DNA of 64,000 nucleotides, from NCBI GenBank assembly GCA_016700075.1, contig CP065000.1, forward strand, positions 3,231,001 through 3,295,000, in the 5' to 3' direction. The notes beneath the pieces are model-generated. The model was not told the DNA's origin. It saw only the letters and a list, made by a program, of their open reading frames with translations, and searched no databases. Numbering within the stretch: position 1 is the stretch's first letter; the number at the start of each line of letters is the position of its first letter. Below, one piece after another: positions 42,861 through 52,262 of this stretch. The position numbers and the translations under genes were made by a program. Origin of the DNA: Acidobacteriota bacterium. Lineage in GTDB: Bacteria; Acidobacteriota; Blastocatellia; Pyrinomonadales; Pyrinomonadaceae.

Positions 42861-44114
42861 ATGAACATCTATACGTCTCGAAGTGGTGCAGTTAAGCCGA
42901 GGATCGCCGCCATCGGCATTGTTCTCTTGCTTGGTGTGCCGCTTCCGCAAATTGCCCAGAACACAGAAGATCTAATAATAAAGGCACGAGAGCAAGGGGC
43001 GTGTATCGATCAGCGGGGGCCTGACGCCCAAAGGGGCTACACATTTCGAGATGTAGAATTCCCTCCAAGGGTCGCAAAGGCATACGGCCCCCGAGGCAAA
43101 CGTTGGTACGAGAAGGTCCTCAGCACGATCATCCCGGGTTATCGTGTCGATCTGTTCGATTATAAAATCAATGACATTCGATTCATCGAGGGTACATACG
43201 GGCGGACAGTGCCGCTGGGAGAAACGGAACGCTCTCAAAAGATTCGTCGCGAGGCTGAAAAGAAGTTGAAAAAGGCGAACAAGTTCGCTAATCAGCAATG
43301 GGATAAATGGCTTGCCGGCCATCCGAACGCGACAGACGAGGAAAAAAGCCGTGTTCGAATGCGGATATTTGCGGGAACTTCAGGTTCGGATGGGTTGCCA
43401 AAGTTTGATTGGCGCGAAGCGGGGCTTGATCTTTTGCCGGCCGGAGACCAAGGCTTTCACTGCAATGCGTGTTGGGCTTTCTCGACCATCGACGCGATGC
43501 AGATCAGCCGTCAGCTTGAGGCGAGACGATCTGATCGCGGATCGCCTCGAGCGTCCGAAGATCTTCTGCCGAGCGTCCCTCGATTGGTCAGCTGTATGAT
43601 GCCAAAGGCCATTGGAGAAGAACTCTGCAGTATCAATTGGCACGGCGAGGCATTTTCGTACATGGTCGATCACGGCCTGCCGCTGGGACGCGGGGACGCA
43701 TATGACCAAAGCGGGTATCCGCAATGGCAGTGTGATAAGACAGCGTCGGTCAAGGCCTTGACCTGGGACTTTGTCAGCAGCACGCCGCAAAACGTTCCGA
43801 CGAATGAACAGATCAAGAAGGCACTCGTAACCTACGGCCCGCTTGTCGCGACGATGAACCTCGACTCCTGTCTGATACTTTATGGGGAAGGTATCTTCGA
43901 CGAGGAGCAATCGCAGGACGGGCCCTACCATATGCTGCTGATCGCCGGCTGGGATGACGAGCGCGGTGCATGGCTTGTAAAGAATTCCTTCGGTCCGGAA
44001 TGGGGCCAGAATGGTTTCGGCTGGGTAAAATACGGCAGCAATAATATTGGCAAATGGGCGGCCTGGGTGATGGCCGATCCGCGAGCCGAGGCGAAATTCG
44101 CTGCGATGCGCTAA
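42861..44114 (+). CDS. Exported papain-like (C1A) cysteine peptidase
   Basis: A 417-residue protein from ATG 42861 with an N-terminal membrane/signal segment (about 14-32), a pro-region and a C1 peptidase domain from about residue 180. The catalytic site is complete: DQGFHCNACWAFS with Cys204, GPYHMLLIAGWDD with His357, and VKNSFGPEWGQNGFGW with Asn375. The PAGDQG oxyanion Gln is also present. Additional cysteines (SCMMP, ELCSI, WQCDK) suggest disulfides outside the cytoplasm. Its position behind the sensor kinase and BON protein hints at cell-surface protein turnover. Confidence 0.9.
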   Translation: MNIYTSRSGAVKPRIAAIGIVLLLGVPLPQIAQNTEDLIIKAREQGACIDQRGPDAQRGYTFRDVEFPPRVAKAYGPRGKRWYEKVLSTIIPGYRVDLFDYKINDIRFIEGTYGRTVPLGETERSQKIRREAEKKLKKANKFANQQWDKWLAGHPNATDEEKSRVRMRIFAGTSGSDGLPKFDWREAGLDLLPAGDQGFHCNACWAFSTIDAMQISRQLEARRSDRGSPRASEDLLPSVPRLVSCMMPKAIGEELCSINWHGEAFSYMVDHGLPLGRGDAYDQSGYPQWQCDKTASVKALTWDFVSSTPQNVPTNEQIKKALVTYGPLVATMNLDSCLILYGEGIFDEEQSQDGPYHMLLIAGWDDERGAWLVKNSFGPEWGQNGFGWVKYGSNNIGKWAAWVMADPRAEAKFAAMR

Positions 44115-44134
44115 TTCTTTCGTGTGACAACTTT

Positions 44135-45538
44135 ATGAGTTCTATCTCCTTTTACGGCGGGGTGGGTACCGTGACCGGTTCGAAATATCTTTTAGAGCAC
44201 AACGGCAAGAAAATACTCGTTGACTGCGGGCTGTTTCAGGGCTTGAAGGAACTGCGTGAACGGAACTGGCAGGATCCGCCCTTCGATCCGCTAGAGATCG
44301 ACGCGGTCGTCATTACTCATGCGCACATTGACCATACAGGTTGGCTGCCGCGGTTGGTAAAGTTGGGCTTCGATGGGCCCGTCTTCACATCGAGAGCAAC
44401 TGCCGATCTGCTGAAGATATTGCTGCCAGATTCAGGCCGACTGCAGGAAGAAGAGGCCGACTATCGCAATCGGCACGAGTTGACCACCCATCAGCCCGCT
44501 TTGCCGCTTTACGACGAGCAGGATGCACGGGCGGCACTCGAACTGCTGGAGCCTGTGCCGAATGACGGTCAGGCCCGTCCCATTTGTGACGGCATTCAGG
44601 CCAGCTTTATGGTTGCCGGGCACATCATGGGAGCGAGCTTGGTTTTGGTCGAAATGGAACACGAGGGCGATCCGCTGCGATTCCTTTTCTCCGGGGACCT
44701 TGGGCACTACGATCAACCGATCGTTAAAGACCCTGCCACGCCGCCGGTTTGCGACTACCTGATGGTCGAATCAACATATGGAAACAGACTGCACGGCGAT
44801 GTTTCGGCGGCGGATCAAATGGTTCGCATCATCAACGAAGCTGCTGAACGAGGCGGTCCCATATTGATACCGGCATTTGCTGTCGGGAGAACTCAGGAAG
44901 TGCTTTATCTGATCCGTGAACTCGAAGAACAAAACAGAATTCCGGTGCTGCCGGTAATTGTCGATTCGCCTATGGCGGCACAGGCGACGCAGGTCTACAA
45001 CCGCTGGCATGAGGAACACGACCGAGAATATGCATCGCTGCTCGCTCACAAAAAGCATCCGCTTCGGACGCGCTCGATGCAAACCACTTCGACGAAAGAA
45101 GAGTCCAAGCGCCTGAACGACATGCGCGGAACCCGCATCATCATCTCGGCCTCCGGAATGCTGACCGGCGGCCGAGTTGTACATCACGCTATGCGGATAC
45201 TCCCGAATGAGAACGCGACGGTAGTTTTTGTCGGTTATCAGGCGGCAGGCACGACAGGCAGGAAGATCCAGGACGGAGCCCGAGAGGTCAAGATAATGAA
45301 GGGCATGGTGCCGGTAAATTGTCACATTGAAAAAGTGGATGGATTCTCAGCCCACGCAGACTGGAAAGCAGTGCTACGATGGCTGGAAGGATTGCCGGCA
45401 GAGCCGAAAAAGGTGTTTACGACTCACGGCGAGCCTGATGCGGCAGCGGCGATGGCGGATCATATCCGAGATAGATTCGGGTGGAACGTTGTCGTGCCGC
45501 AGTATGAAGAGACAGTGGATCTGGACGGCGATCAATGA
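44135..45538 (+). CDS. Metallo-beta-lactamase/beta-CASP RNA-processing exonuclease family
   Basis: A 467-residue cytoplasmic enzyme of the CPSF73-like bacterial/archaeal group. The metal site THAHIDHTGWLPRL is near residue 60, GHIMGASLV follows in the middle, and FSGDLG supplies the Asp. The beta-CASP part has MVESTYGNRLH, IPAFAVGRTQEVLY, ISASGMLTGGR and the C-terminal FSAHAD and TTHGEP motifs. ATG 44135 begins ISFYGGVGTVTGSKYLL, the usual start. RNA is the presumed substrate. It follows the protease by 20 bp but may be functionally separate. Confidence 0.92.
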   Translation: MSSISFYGGVGTVTGSKYLLEHNGKKILVDCGLFQGLKELRERNWQDPPFDPLEIDAVVITHAHIDHTGWLPRLVKLGFDGPVFTSRATADLLKILLPDSGRLQEEEADYRNRHELTTHQPALPLYDEQDARAALELLEPVPNDGQARPICDGIQASFMVAGHIMGASLVLVEMEHEGDPLRFLFSGDLGHYDQPIVKDPATPPVCDYLMVESTYGNRLHGDVSAADQMVRIINEAAERGGPILIPAFAVGRTQEVLYLIRELEEQNRIPVLPVIVDSPMAAQATQVYNRWHEEHDREYASLLAHKKHPLRTRSMQTTSTKEESKRLNDMRGTRIIISASGMLTGGRVVHHAMRILPNENATVVFVGYQAAGTTGRKIQDGAREVKIMKGMVPVNCHIEKVDGFSAHADWKAVLRWLEGLPAEPKKVFTTHGEPDAAAAMADHIRDRFGWNVVVPQYEETVDLDGDQ

Positions 45539-45618
45539 CAAAATTTTCGGGCCGATCGAGTGCACATTAACGGAAAAAGCTGCATCGGCTAGATGTAAAA
45601 AAATCGCAAAAAATCCCA

Positions 45619-45647
45619 TTGACATTGCAGCATAAGTTGGTTAGTCT
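45619..45647 (+). promoter_or_regulatory. Predicted promoter of the PilZ gene
   Basis: TTGACA (45619-45624, perfect -35), 17-bp spacer, TAGTCT (45642-45647, weak -10). Leader of about 130 nt to ATG 45786 with an AGGAGA ribosome-binding site. The rest of the 247-bp gap shows nothing else. Confidence 0.5.
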
Positions 45648-45785
45648 CTTAGGGTCGGCATCCCACCCCCCGATGTTCCCGGCTATATTAGGTACTTGTT
45701 GAATTACATTCCGAACTAACTGAGCCGCAGGTCGACGAACTGTTGCCGTTTTTGAGGGTGTGTTCCCACAGGAGAAGATCCGACC

Positions 45786-46811
45786 ATGGCCAGAAGAAAA
45801 AAGCCCCGCGGCGCAGAGAGTGCCGCTTCCGTCACGCTTGGAGTTGAACAGACCGTTCCGGCCGAAAAAGAAGAAAGCACGGAAACTGTAATAGAGATAG
45901 CCGCTTCTGACGATCCGCCTGAGGTCACGGAACAGCGTAGTGCGAGCCGTGTCAATACCGACTATGAGGCGCTCGTTCAGTTTCGCGAAAGCTCTGACGA
46001 CGTCTGGAAAGAACGCACTGTCACTACAACCTATGCTAAGAACGGCGCCGCACTGATCCTTTCGCGTCAGCTACCTGTCGGGCGGCTCGTGTCGACAGTT
46101 CTTCAACTCCCGTCTGAACTGCGAGTGTACGATCATAATGAGCCCATTTACCCGATGCTTGGCATCGTACAGCATTGCTTTAAGGTCCAGTCCGAGGACG
46201 GCGATAAATTCAGTGTCGGCCTGGCATTTATCGGCAAGGTCTTTCCTGAGTCATTCAAGGCAGATCCGACCCAGTGCTATCGGCTCACCGGAGTGAGAGA
46301 AGACGGACTTTGGCGCATTACTGAGGCCGCAAGCCAGTTCCAAGCGAGGCAGCATTCCAGATTCTGGCGGAAATTCAAGGTCAATGTGACCGTTCGCGAC
46401 GATGCCACTCGAACCAGTAACCGGTCTGAGGTGCTGACCCGCGACATAAGCGCCGGCGGAATGTCGTTCTCTGCTGATATCTCGGCGAAGATCGGGGACC
46501 GCGTGAAGGTTGTCATTCCCGAAACCGAGTTTTTCACGCTCGCTACTATACGAAACATCAGCGGTGCGTCCGGCGACGGAACTGAGACAAAGATATTTCA
46601 CCTGGAGTTCGATAAGGCTGAAATGCCTGTGGACCTTATACTGCGTACGGTTCCGAAGGCGGATGCGGACGGATCTGCGCCCGGTTCCGAGGACGGGCAT
46701 AAGGTTCGGGCGAAAGAAGAAATAAATACGTACGAGAATACGTTGGAACAACTTGAAGCTGCAGCATCGGAGACAGCTGAGCCGAACGATGGTGAATTGA
46801 CCAGGTTCTGA
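45786..46811 (+). CDS. Protein with two PilZ-like domains
   Basis: A 341-residue cytoplasmic protein. A basic, acidic-rich leader (1-50) precedes a PilZ-like beta-barrel without clear c-di-GMP motif (about 51-165, GLAFIGKVFPESF). A second PilZ domain follows (about 188-290) with an R-rich RQHSRFWRKFKVNV segment and TRDISAGGMSFSADI, the (D/N)xSxxG signature. The C-terminal 45 residues are charged and probably disordered. c-di-GMP binding is likely for the second domain, inferred from the motif. The downstream gene is convergent, so it is monocistronic. Confidence 0.85.
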   Translation: MARRKKPRGAESAASVTLGVEQTVPAEKEESTETVIEIAASDDPPEVTEQRSASRVNTDYEALVQFRESSDDVWKERTVTTTYAKNGAALILSRQLPVGRLVSTVLQLPSELRVYDHNEPIYPMLGIVQHCFKVQSEDGDKFSVGLAFIGKVFPESFKADPTQCYRLTGVREDGLWRITEAASQFQARQHSRFWRKFKVNVTVRDDATRTSNRSEVLTRDISAGGMSFSADISAKIGDRVKVVIPETEFFTLATIRNISGASGDGTETKIFHLEFDKAEMPVDLILRTVPKADADGSAPGSEDGHKVRAKEEINTYENTLEQLEAAASETAEPNDGELTRF

Positions 46812-46822
46812 CAGTTTGCGGT

Positions 46823-48088
46823 TTACTCATACCGAAGGCATTCGATCGGGTCGAGACGGGCCGCCTTTCTTGCAGGAAGAACCCCGAAAACGAGGCCTAC
46901 GCCCACCGAAACCGAAACGCCGGTGATGATCGCCCACAGCGGAACCTGTGCCGGTAGCGACGGAATGAACAGAATTATCAATCCGCTGATCAAGATGGCG
47001 GACGTCACTCCAATAATCCCGCCGATCAGCGTCAGGGTCATCGCCTCGAGCAGGAACTGCAGCACGATCGCCGAGCGCGTGGCCCCGAGGGCCTTGCGTA
47101 TGCCGATCTCCTTTGTCCGCTCAGTTACTGATACAAGCATGATATTCATCACGCCTATGCCGCCAACGAGAAGTCCGAGGCACGAGATCGCTATTGCTGC
47201 CAATCCCACACCGCCGATAACGCCGTCGAATTGAGCTATAAAATTGTCGGCGGTCTTGATGTCGAAGTTGTTAGCTTCGCCCGCGGCGACGTTCCGCCTC
47301 TGACGAAGTATCGTTTCGATCTCTTGGACCGCTTCGGATATGCGGCCGTCCTGAGCCTGCACGACCATACGAAGTTCCGGACGGTCAGGAGCGACCTTGC
47401 GCGCGGTTCGGTAAGGCATCACCACCTTACGGTCTTCTTCGTTCTCTCCGAAGAAGCCGGCTTTCCGTTTTTCGATGACCCCGATTATTTCCCACGTTGT
47501 GCCGTTCATCCGGACGACCTTGCCAACGGCCTCATCCTCTTTTCCGGGGAACAACGCCTCGACAGTGTTTACTCCGACGACAAGTACATTCCGACGCTGC
47601 AGGTCGTCCGCCTCGGTGATGAACCGCCCGGCTCGGAGGCTGAGATTCAGCATCTCGGCGTAATTCGGAAGTACGCCGTCGGTCAGAGCCCAGCGATAAT
47701 TATTGCCCTCGTACACCAGATTATCCTCGAATTGTCCGCCGAAAGATCCAATGTTCGGGGCGATCACAGTAACGTCAGATATCGTCGACGCCTGTCTGAG
47801 TATTGCGGCGGCGTCCTCGTCTTTCAGCGGCTTTCGGTTCCGCTCGTCTCGATTCGGCGGGCCCAGTCCGGTGGAGAGATGATAGGCGTAAATGTTGTTG
47901 GTGCCGAACTCCTCGACGATGGAAACGATCGATTGCCGCATTCCGGTCAAGATCGAAGCGACGACGATCGCCGTTATCACACCTACGACGATGCCAAGGA
48001 TGGTCAGGAAAGAACGGAATTTGTGCGACCGAATGGAATCGATCGCCATTTTGACCACTTCAATGGGCAGGGATGTCGTCCAGCGCAT
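46823..48088 (-). CDS. MacB/FtsX-type ABC transporter permease 2
   Basis: A 421-residue inner-membrane protein with the MacB layout: one N-terminal helix (SHKFRSFLTILGIVVGVIT), a large periplasmic domain (about 50-285), then three helices in the FtsX domain (GVMNIMLVSVTERTKEIGIR is the coupling segment). It ends ARKAARLDPIECLRYE, the standard C-terminus. ATG 48088 was chosen because it opens the family start; a far upstream ATG would overlap permease 1. Two bases separate it from permease 1. No ATP-binding subunit is nearby. Confidence 0.93.
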   Translation of the reverse strand: MRWTTSLPIEVVKMAIDSIRSHKFRSFLTILGIVVGVITAIVVASILTGMRQSIVSIVEEFGTNNIYAYHLSTGLGPPNRDERNRKPLKDEDAAAILRQASTISDVTVIAPNIGSFGGQFEDNLVYEGNNYRWALTDGVLPNYAEMLNLSLRAGRFITEADDLQRRNVLVVGVNTVEALFPGKEDEAVGKVVRMNGTTWEIIGVIEKRKAGFFGENEEDRKVVMPYRTARKVAPDRPELRMVVQAQDGRISEAVQEIETILRQRRNVAAGEANNFDIKTADNFIAQFDGVIGGVGLAAIAISCLGLLVGGIGVMNIMLVSVTERTKEIGIRKALGATRSAIVLQFLLEAMTLTLIGGIIGVTSAILISGLIILFIPSLPAQVPLWAIITGVSVSVGVGLVFGVLPARKAARLDPIECLRYE

Positions 48089-48090
48089 AA

Positions 48091-49335
48091 TTAAGTGTGT
48101 GTGAGTGCGATGATCGGATCGAGCCTCGCCGCCTTCCAAGCCGGATAGAGCCCGGCGATAATGCCGATGACACTGGAAACCGTTGCCGAGAGAATTATGT
48201 AACCGACGGTGATGGTCATTGTCATTCCCGCGAGTGCTGCAATGATCTGAGTGACCGCTACCGCAAGAATGAGCCCGAGAATGCCTCCCAATACGCACAG
48301 TAGAGCCGATTCGATCAGGAACTGCAGGAGTATTTGCGAACGCGAAGCACCCAATGCTTTCCTTAGTCCGACCTCGAACGTGCGTTCGGTAACGGAGACG
48401 AGCATGATGTTCATCACAACGATGCCGCCGACCACCAAAATGATCATAGTGATCGGAACGACCACAGCGGCGATGGCACCTGTGAACTGATCCATCTGTG
48501 AATTGAACTCATCGACGTTTACCAAACTGAAAGTGTCTTCCTCATTTCCTGAAAGCTGTCTCTTATTTCTGAGCGCGAGTCGTGCGTCCTCAATGGACTC
48601 TTTGAACACCTCGTCATTTATCGACTTGCCGTGTATCTGTATGCCGCCGGTACGATTGAAAATTCGGGCGTGGAGCGTGATAGGGATATAGATGTGACGG
48701 TCCTGTGAATCTCCCAGGAACGAGCCGCGTTCCTCTTCAACTCCGATCACTTCGAGCGGAACGCCGCGAACCTTAATGGTTTTGCCAATGGGAGAAACGT
48801 TCTCAAAGAAGCGCTTCTTCACGTCGGTGCCGATAACCGCAACAGATGCAGCTCGCGTGACTTCATCGGCGGTGAAATAACGGCCTTCGCTAATCGTCTT
48901 GTCCTCGATCTCGTACAAATTATCGGTGTTTCCGATCATGCGGACCGCGGGCATTTCGATGCCTTCGCGGTCGATCTCAGCGGACGCGTTGTTTTGGGCA
49001 CCGACGTGCGAGCAGTTAGGGCAGTTTGCCTTTACATACAAATACTCGTCCCATATCACTTCCTTGTTTCGGCGGTTGAGCCGTTCGAATTCCTCGTCCG
49101 ACAATCGCCCCGTCGAGGCGATACGCGTGATCATGAAGTGATTCGAGCCCAGGATCTTTCCTACGCGGTCAACTACATAAGTTTTCAGGCCGCTGATCGA
49201 AGCACCTACTACGACGACTGCCGCAACACCGATGATGATGCCGATGAGCGTCAGAAACGCGCGAAGCTTGTGCTCCAGGATCGATTTAAGTGCGATCCAA
49301 AACGCGTCTAAATAAAATGAATAAAGCTGCCTCAT
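48091..49335 (-). CDS. MacB/FtsX-type ABC transporter permease 1
   Basis: A 414-residue paralogue of the adjacent permease with the same layout: N-terminal helix after LEHKLRAFLTLIGIIIGVAA, periplasmic domain, and C-terminal FtsX domain (VVMNIMLVSVTERTFEVGLR), ending AWKAARLDPIIALTHT. The periplasmic domain has a CPNC pair (residues about 90-93) that permease 2 lacks. The pair probably forms a heterodimeric exporter or mechanotransmission complex needing an ATPase (LolD/MacB-like) encoded elsewhere. Confidence 0.93.
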   Translation of the reverse strand: MRQLYSFYLDAFWIALKSILEHKLRAFLTLIGIIIGVAAVVVVGASISGLKTYVVDRVGKILGSNHFMITRIASTGRLSDEEFERLNRRNKEVIWDEYLYVKANCPNCSHVGAQNNASAEIDREGIEMPAVRMIGNTDNLYEIEDKTISEGRYFTADEVTRAASVAVIGTDVKKRFFENVSPIGKTIKVRGVPLEVIGVEEERGSFLGDSQDRHIYIPITLHARIFNRTGGIQIHGKSINDEVFKESIEDARLALRNKRQLSGNEEDTFSLVNVDEFNSQMDQFTGAIAAVVVPITMIILVVGGIVVMNIMLVSVTERTFEVGLRKALGASRSQILLQFLIESALLCVLGGILGLILAVAVTQIIAALAGMTMTITVGYIILSATVSSVIGIIAGLYPAWKAARLDPIIALTHT

Positions 49336-49559
49336 CCGAATGTTGCCAAAACGAGTCGTGAAGACAATTTCTTCAACGAATGCCGCACGGGAAAAGTTCA
49401 GACATATCTTTCTCGCCGACGCGGCAGCTTGCTTTACTTTGGTAACGATGACATAGTTCGTGTGCCGCGAACCAAAGTTTTGAACGGTCCGGCTGTGAAA
49501 TAGATCACAGTCAAAACATGCAAATATCGAAGAAATCTTTTTTCGAGGAAAAACCTATT

Positions 49560-50501
49560 ATGAGATACGAGATATTGATAACCACTGCCGTTTTGGCTGC
49601 CGCGATGATCGGAGCATGCGGCGGCACTGTCGAAAACAAGACCGCGGGGAACGCAGCCAACGCCAATGCTGCGAACACGAACACCTCGCCAAAAGCCGCA
49701 GCTCCGACCAAGGACGAGCTCGTGGCGATCGAGAAGAAAGCTTGGCAGGATTGGGCGGCAAGACGAAGTGAGGAACTGGAAGGCTACATGGCGTCCAAGT
49801 TCGTAAATGTCGGCAGCAATGGTGCGACCGTTCGCGAAGATGCGATGAAAAGCTGGACGTCGCACAAGTGCGAAATGAAAGAGCTTGCCTTTTCAAACGA
49901 AAAGGTGACTCAGCTCGGCGACGGAGCCGCGATGCTGACATTCCAGGCGAAATGGGATCTGAAATGTGACGGCAAAGCAGGTCCCGACACGCTCAATGTT
50001 TCTGCACTTTATGTGAACGAAGGCGGAAAGTGGAAGGCGATGTATTATCAGGAGACGCCGGCGGCAGATTCAAAGGGCGAATACGCTCCGCCTTCAACGC
50101 CGTTTGACAAGGAAAAAGAGCTTGCCAGCCTGTCCGCACCGGATGACGACATTGTAGCTTCAGAAACAAAGATCTGGGAGACGTGGAAAGCTCGGGATCG
50201 TAAGGGCTTTGAAGAACATATCTCCTCTAAGTTCTTTGGGAATGGCCGTTCCGGTTTTGTGGATCGTGAAACTTATTTGAAAGGGGCATTCGATCCGCCG
50301 TGCAAGGTCGATTCATTCGCTACCGGCCCGATGAAGGCGATGGAGATCAACAAGGATCTGACAATGATCATTTATCGTGCCTCGCAAAAGGGAAGCTGCG
50401 GTGCCGAAAAGCTGTCGGAGAATGTGCTGTCTGTATCCATTTACGGTAAGGAAAACGGCAAGCCGATGGCGCTGTATTACATGGAAAATCCTGTTAAATA
50501 A
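49560..50501 (+). CDS. Lipoprotein with two DUF4440/SnoaL-like domains
   Basis: A 313-residue lipoprotein: ATG 49560 gives MRYEILITTAVLAAAMIGAC with a good lipobox (IGAC). A short AN-rich linker (NAANANAANTN) follows. Two tandem repeats of a cone-shaped NTF2-like fold come next (about 50-170 and 190-313), each opening with a xxWxxWxxR stretch (KAWQDWAARR, KIWETWKARD) followed by ASKFVNVG/SSKFFGNG. The repeats look like an internal duplication. Function of such secreted DUF4440 proteins is unknown. An in-frame ATG at 49518 would hide the lipoprotein signal. Divergent from the permeases; followed by a strong terminator. Confidence 0.85.
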   Translation: MRYEILITTAVLAAAMIGACGGTVENKTAGNAANANAANTNTSPKAAAPTKDELVAIEKKAWQDWAARRSEELEGYMASKFVNVGSNGATVREDAMKSWTSHKCEMKELAFSNEKVTQLGDGAAMLTFQAKWDLKCDGKAGPDTLNVSALYVNEGGKWKAMYYQETPAADSKGEYAPPSTPFDKEKELASLSAPDDDIVASETKIWETWKARDRKGFEEHISSKFFGNGRSGFVDRETYLKGAFDPPCKVDSFATGPMKAMEINKDLTMIIYRASQKGSCGAEKLSENVLSVSIYGKENGKPMALYYMENPVK

Positions 50502-50524
50502 TTTTCAGAGCAACCTGTTACAAG

Positions 50525-50559
50525 GGCGTCGCAGAAAATATCTGCGACGCCTGTTTTTT
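50525..50559 (+). terminator. Strong Rho-independent terminator
   Basis: GGCGTCGCAGA-AAATA-TCTGCGACGCC, a perfect 11-bp stem, then TGTTTTTTG. Placed 24 bp after the lipoprotein stop codon. Confidence 0.9.
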
Positions 50560-50668
50560 GTTTATTTTGTGGTTTCTCTGCCATTCTTCGTTTGTGGAGC
50601 TTTCAGCCTGCCGTGTTATACTTTTCGATTGTTGAAATAGAAATATTGGCAGAAAAAGGAGACTCGTT

Positions 50669-51553
50669 TTGGCAGTCCTAGTAGATAAGAATACGCGCCT
50701 GATCGTTCAGGGCATTACCGGTAAAGAAGGCACATTTCATATGCTGCAGATGCGCGACTACGGCACGAATGTCGTAGGCGGCGTAACGCCGGGGAAGGGC
50801 GGGACAATGCATGAAGGTGTGCCCGTTTTCAACACCGTCGCGGACGCCGTTAAGGAAACCGGTGCGAATGCGTCCGTCATTTACGTGCCGCCTGCATTTG
50901 CTGCTGACGCGATAATGGAAGCCGCAGATTCGGGATTGCCGCTTGTTGTCTGTATCACCGAGGGAATTCCTGTTTCGGATATGGTCAAAGCAAATGAATA
51001 TCTGCGGTCTCGGAACACTCGTATGATCGGCCCGAACTGCCCCGGGATAATCTCGCCCGGAAAATGCAAGATCGGCATCATGCCCGGACACATTCACAAA
51101 GAAGGTCGGGTTGGCGTGGTATCGCGTTCGGGCACGTTGACATATGAGGCAGTCGGCCAGTTGACCGCGTTAGGTCTCGGACAATCGACAGCCATCGGTA
51201 TCGGCGGAGATCCGATCATAGGAACTACGCACACTGACGCCTTGCGGTTGTTTCAGGAAGACGACGAGACTGATGCAATTGTGATGATCGGTGAGATCGG
51301 CGGGTCGGCGGAAGAAGAAGCGGCCGCGTACGCTAAGGACAATCTCACGAAGCCGATCGTTGCATTCATCGCAGGCCAGACCGCACCTCCGGGACGCCGT
51401 ATGGGCCACGCAGGAGCGATAATCTCGGGGGGCAAAGGGACTGCAGGCGAGAAAATGAAAGCTCTCGAAGCTGCAGGGATCCTCGTCGTCCGGTCTCCCG
51501 CTGATATCGGTGCTGCAATTGTCGAGGTTTTGGGTGCGGGTGCGTCAGCCTGA
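50669..51553 (+). CDS. sucD: Succinyl-CoA synthetase subunit alpha
   Basis: The alpha subunit binds CoA and carries the phosphohistidine for substrate-level phosphorylation in the citric acid cycle. The 294 residues have the CoA-binding VQGITGKEGTFH, IGPNCPGIISPGK, and the active-site GHAGAIISGGKGTA with the phosphorylated His near 246. Translation appears to start at TTG 50669 (LVDKNTRLIVQGITG follows) behind AAAAAGGAGA. The usual partner sucC is not adjacent, so the subunits are encoded apart. Confidence 0.96.
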   Translation: MAVLVDKNTRLIVQGITGKEGTFHMLQMRDYGTNVVGGVTPGKGGTMHEGVPVFNTVADAVKETGANASVIYVPPAFAADAIMEAADSGLPLVVCITEGIPVSDMVKANEYLRSRNTRMIGPNCPGIISPGKCKIGIMPGHIHKEGRVGVVSRSGTLTYEAVGQLTALGLGQSTAIGIGGDPIIGTTHTDALRLFQEDDETDAIVMIGEIGGSAEEEAAAYAKDNLTKPIVAFIAGQTAPPGRRMGHAGAIISGGKGTAGEKMKALEAAGILVVRSPADIGAAIVEVLGAGASA

Positions 51554-51572
51554 TCTACCGGCTGATGGCAAT

Positions 51573-51815
51573 ATGAACAGAGGCGGAATTTGGTGGTTTT
51601 TGGTTTTTGCCGGGGCACTCGCCACAGCTGCCGCGGTGAGGTTTGCGGTAAACGGCGGTTTTAGGACCGCAACGACCGGTGAATCGATCGTACACTCGCT
51701 CATGGCGGTCCTAGGGATCGCCGGCATCATGATCGGCCTCCTGCAAGTTGTGCGTAAGAGCCGCCAAGCCGACATGAAGAACGGTGAAGCTGACGAGGAT
51801 CTCCGCATCACCTGA
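51573..51815 (+). CDS. Small two-helix membrane protein, unknown
   Basis: An 80-residue protein from ATG 51573 with two hydrophobic helices (about 5-24 and 38-58) and a basic/acidic tail (KSRQADMKNGEADEDLRIT). I recognise no family. It sits 19 bp after sucD and 30 bp before ndk on the same strand, so it is probably co-transcribed with them. A longer in-frame start (51510) would overlap sucD. Confidence 0.6.
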   Translation: MNRGGIWWFLVFAGALATAAAVRFAVNGGFRTATTGESIVHSLMAVLGIAGIMIGLLQVVRKSRQADMKNGEADEDLRIT

Positions 51816-51845
51816 ACAAATTATTATTCATCTCACTAATTTTAT

Positions 51846-52262
51846 ATGAGCAACTTAACATTTGGAATTATCAAGCCTGACGCGGTTCGGGCAGGGAAAC
51901 AGGGACAGATCATTTCGCGAATTTTGGGCGCGGGTTTCAAGATCCGCGGCATGAAGCTTGTGCATCAGACCCGCAAACAGGCGGAAGGTTTCTATGCGGT
52001 TCATGCTGGGAAAGGCTTTTTTGACGAGCTTGTCGATTTTATGTCGTCGGGCCCGTGCGTGGTGCTTGCACTCGAAAAAGAAAATGCCGTACCTGCCTGG
52101 CGGGAACTGATGGGTGCGACCAATCCGGCTGAAGCTGCCGAAGGAACGATCCGCAAAGATTTTGCATCGTCGATCGGCGAGAACGCGGTCCACGGCTCGG
52201 ATTCGGACGAGAATGCTGCTATCGAGATAGCTTATTTCTTCAGCAAACTTGAATTGGTATAG
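51846..52262 (+). CDS. ndk: Nucleoside diphosphate kinase
   Basis: Ndk equalises the NTP/dNTP pools by phosphate transfer through a catalytic His. The 138 residues start LTFGIIKPDAVRAGKQGQI, include the family GPCVVLALEKENAV and GATNPAEAAEGTIRKDF, and carry the active-site NAVHGSDS with His near 117. The family-invariant residues of these motifs are present. Close to sucD, which makes NTP-level sense because succinyl-CoA synthetase and Ndk are known partners in some bacteria. Confidence 0.97.
   Translation: MSNLTFGIIKPDAVRAGKQGQIISRILGAGFKIRGMKLVHQTRKQAEGFYAVHAGKGFFDELVDFMSSGPCVVLALEKENAVPAWRELMGATNPAEAAEGTIRKDFASSIGENAVHGSDSDENAAIEIAYFFSKLELV

Noticed and set aside
47231..48094. Plus-strand frame of 287 codons
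   Set aside because: Antisense to the MacB-type permease; no recognisable domain or ribosome-binding site.
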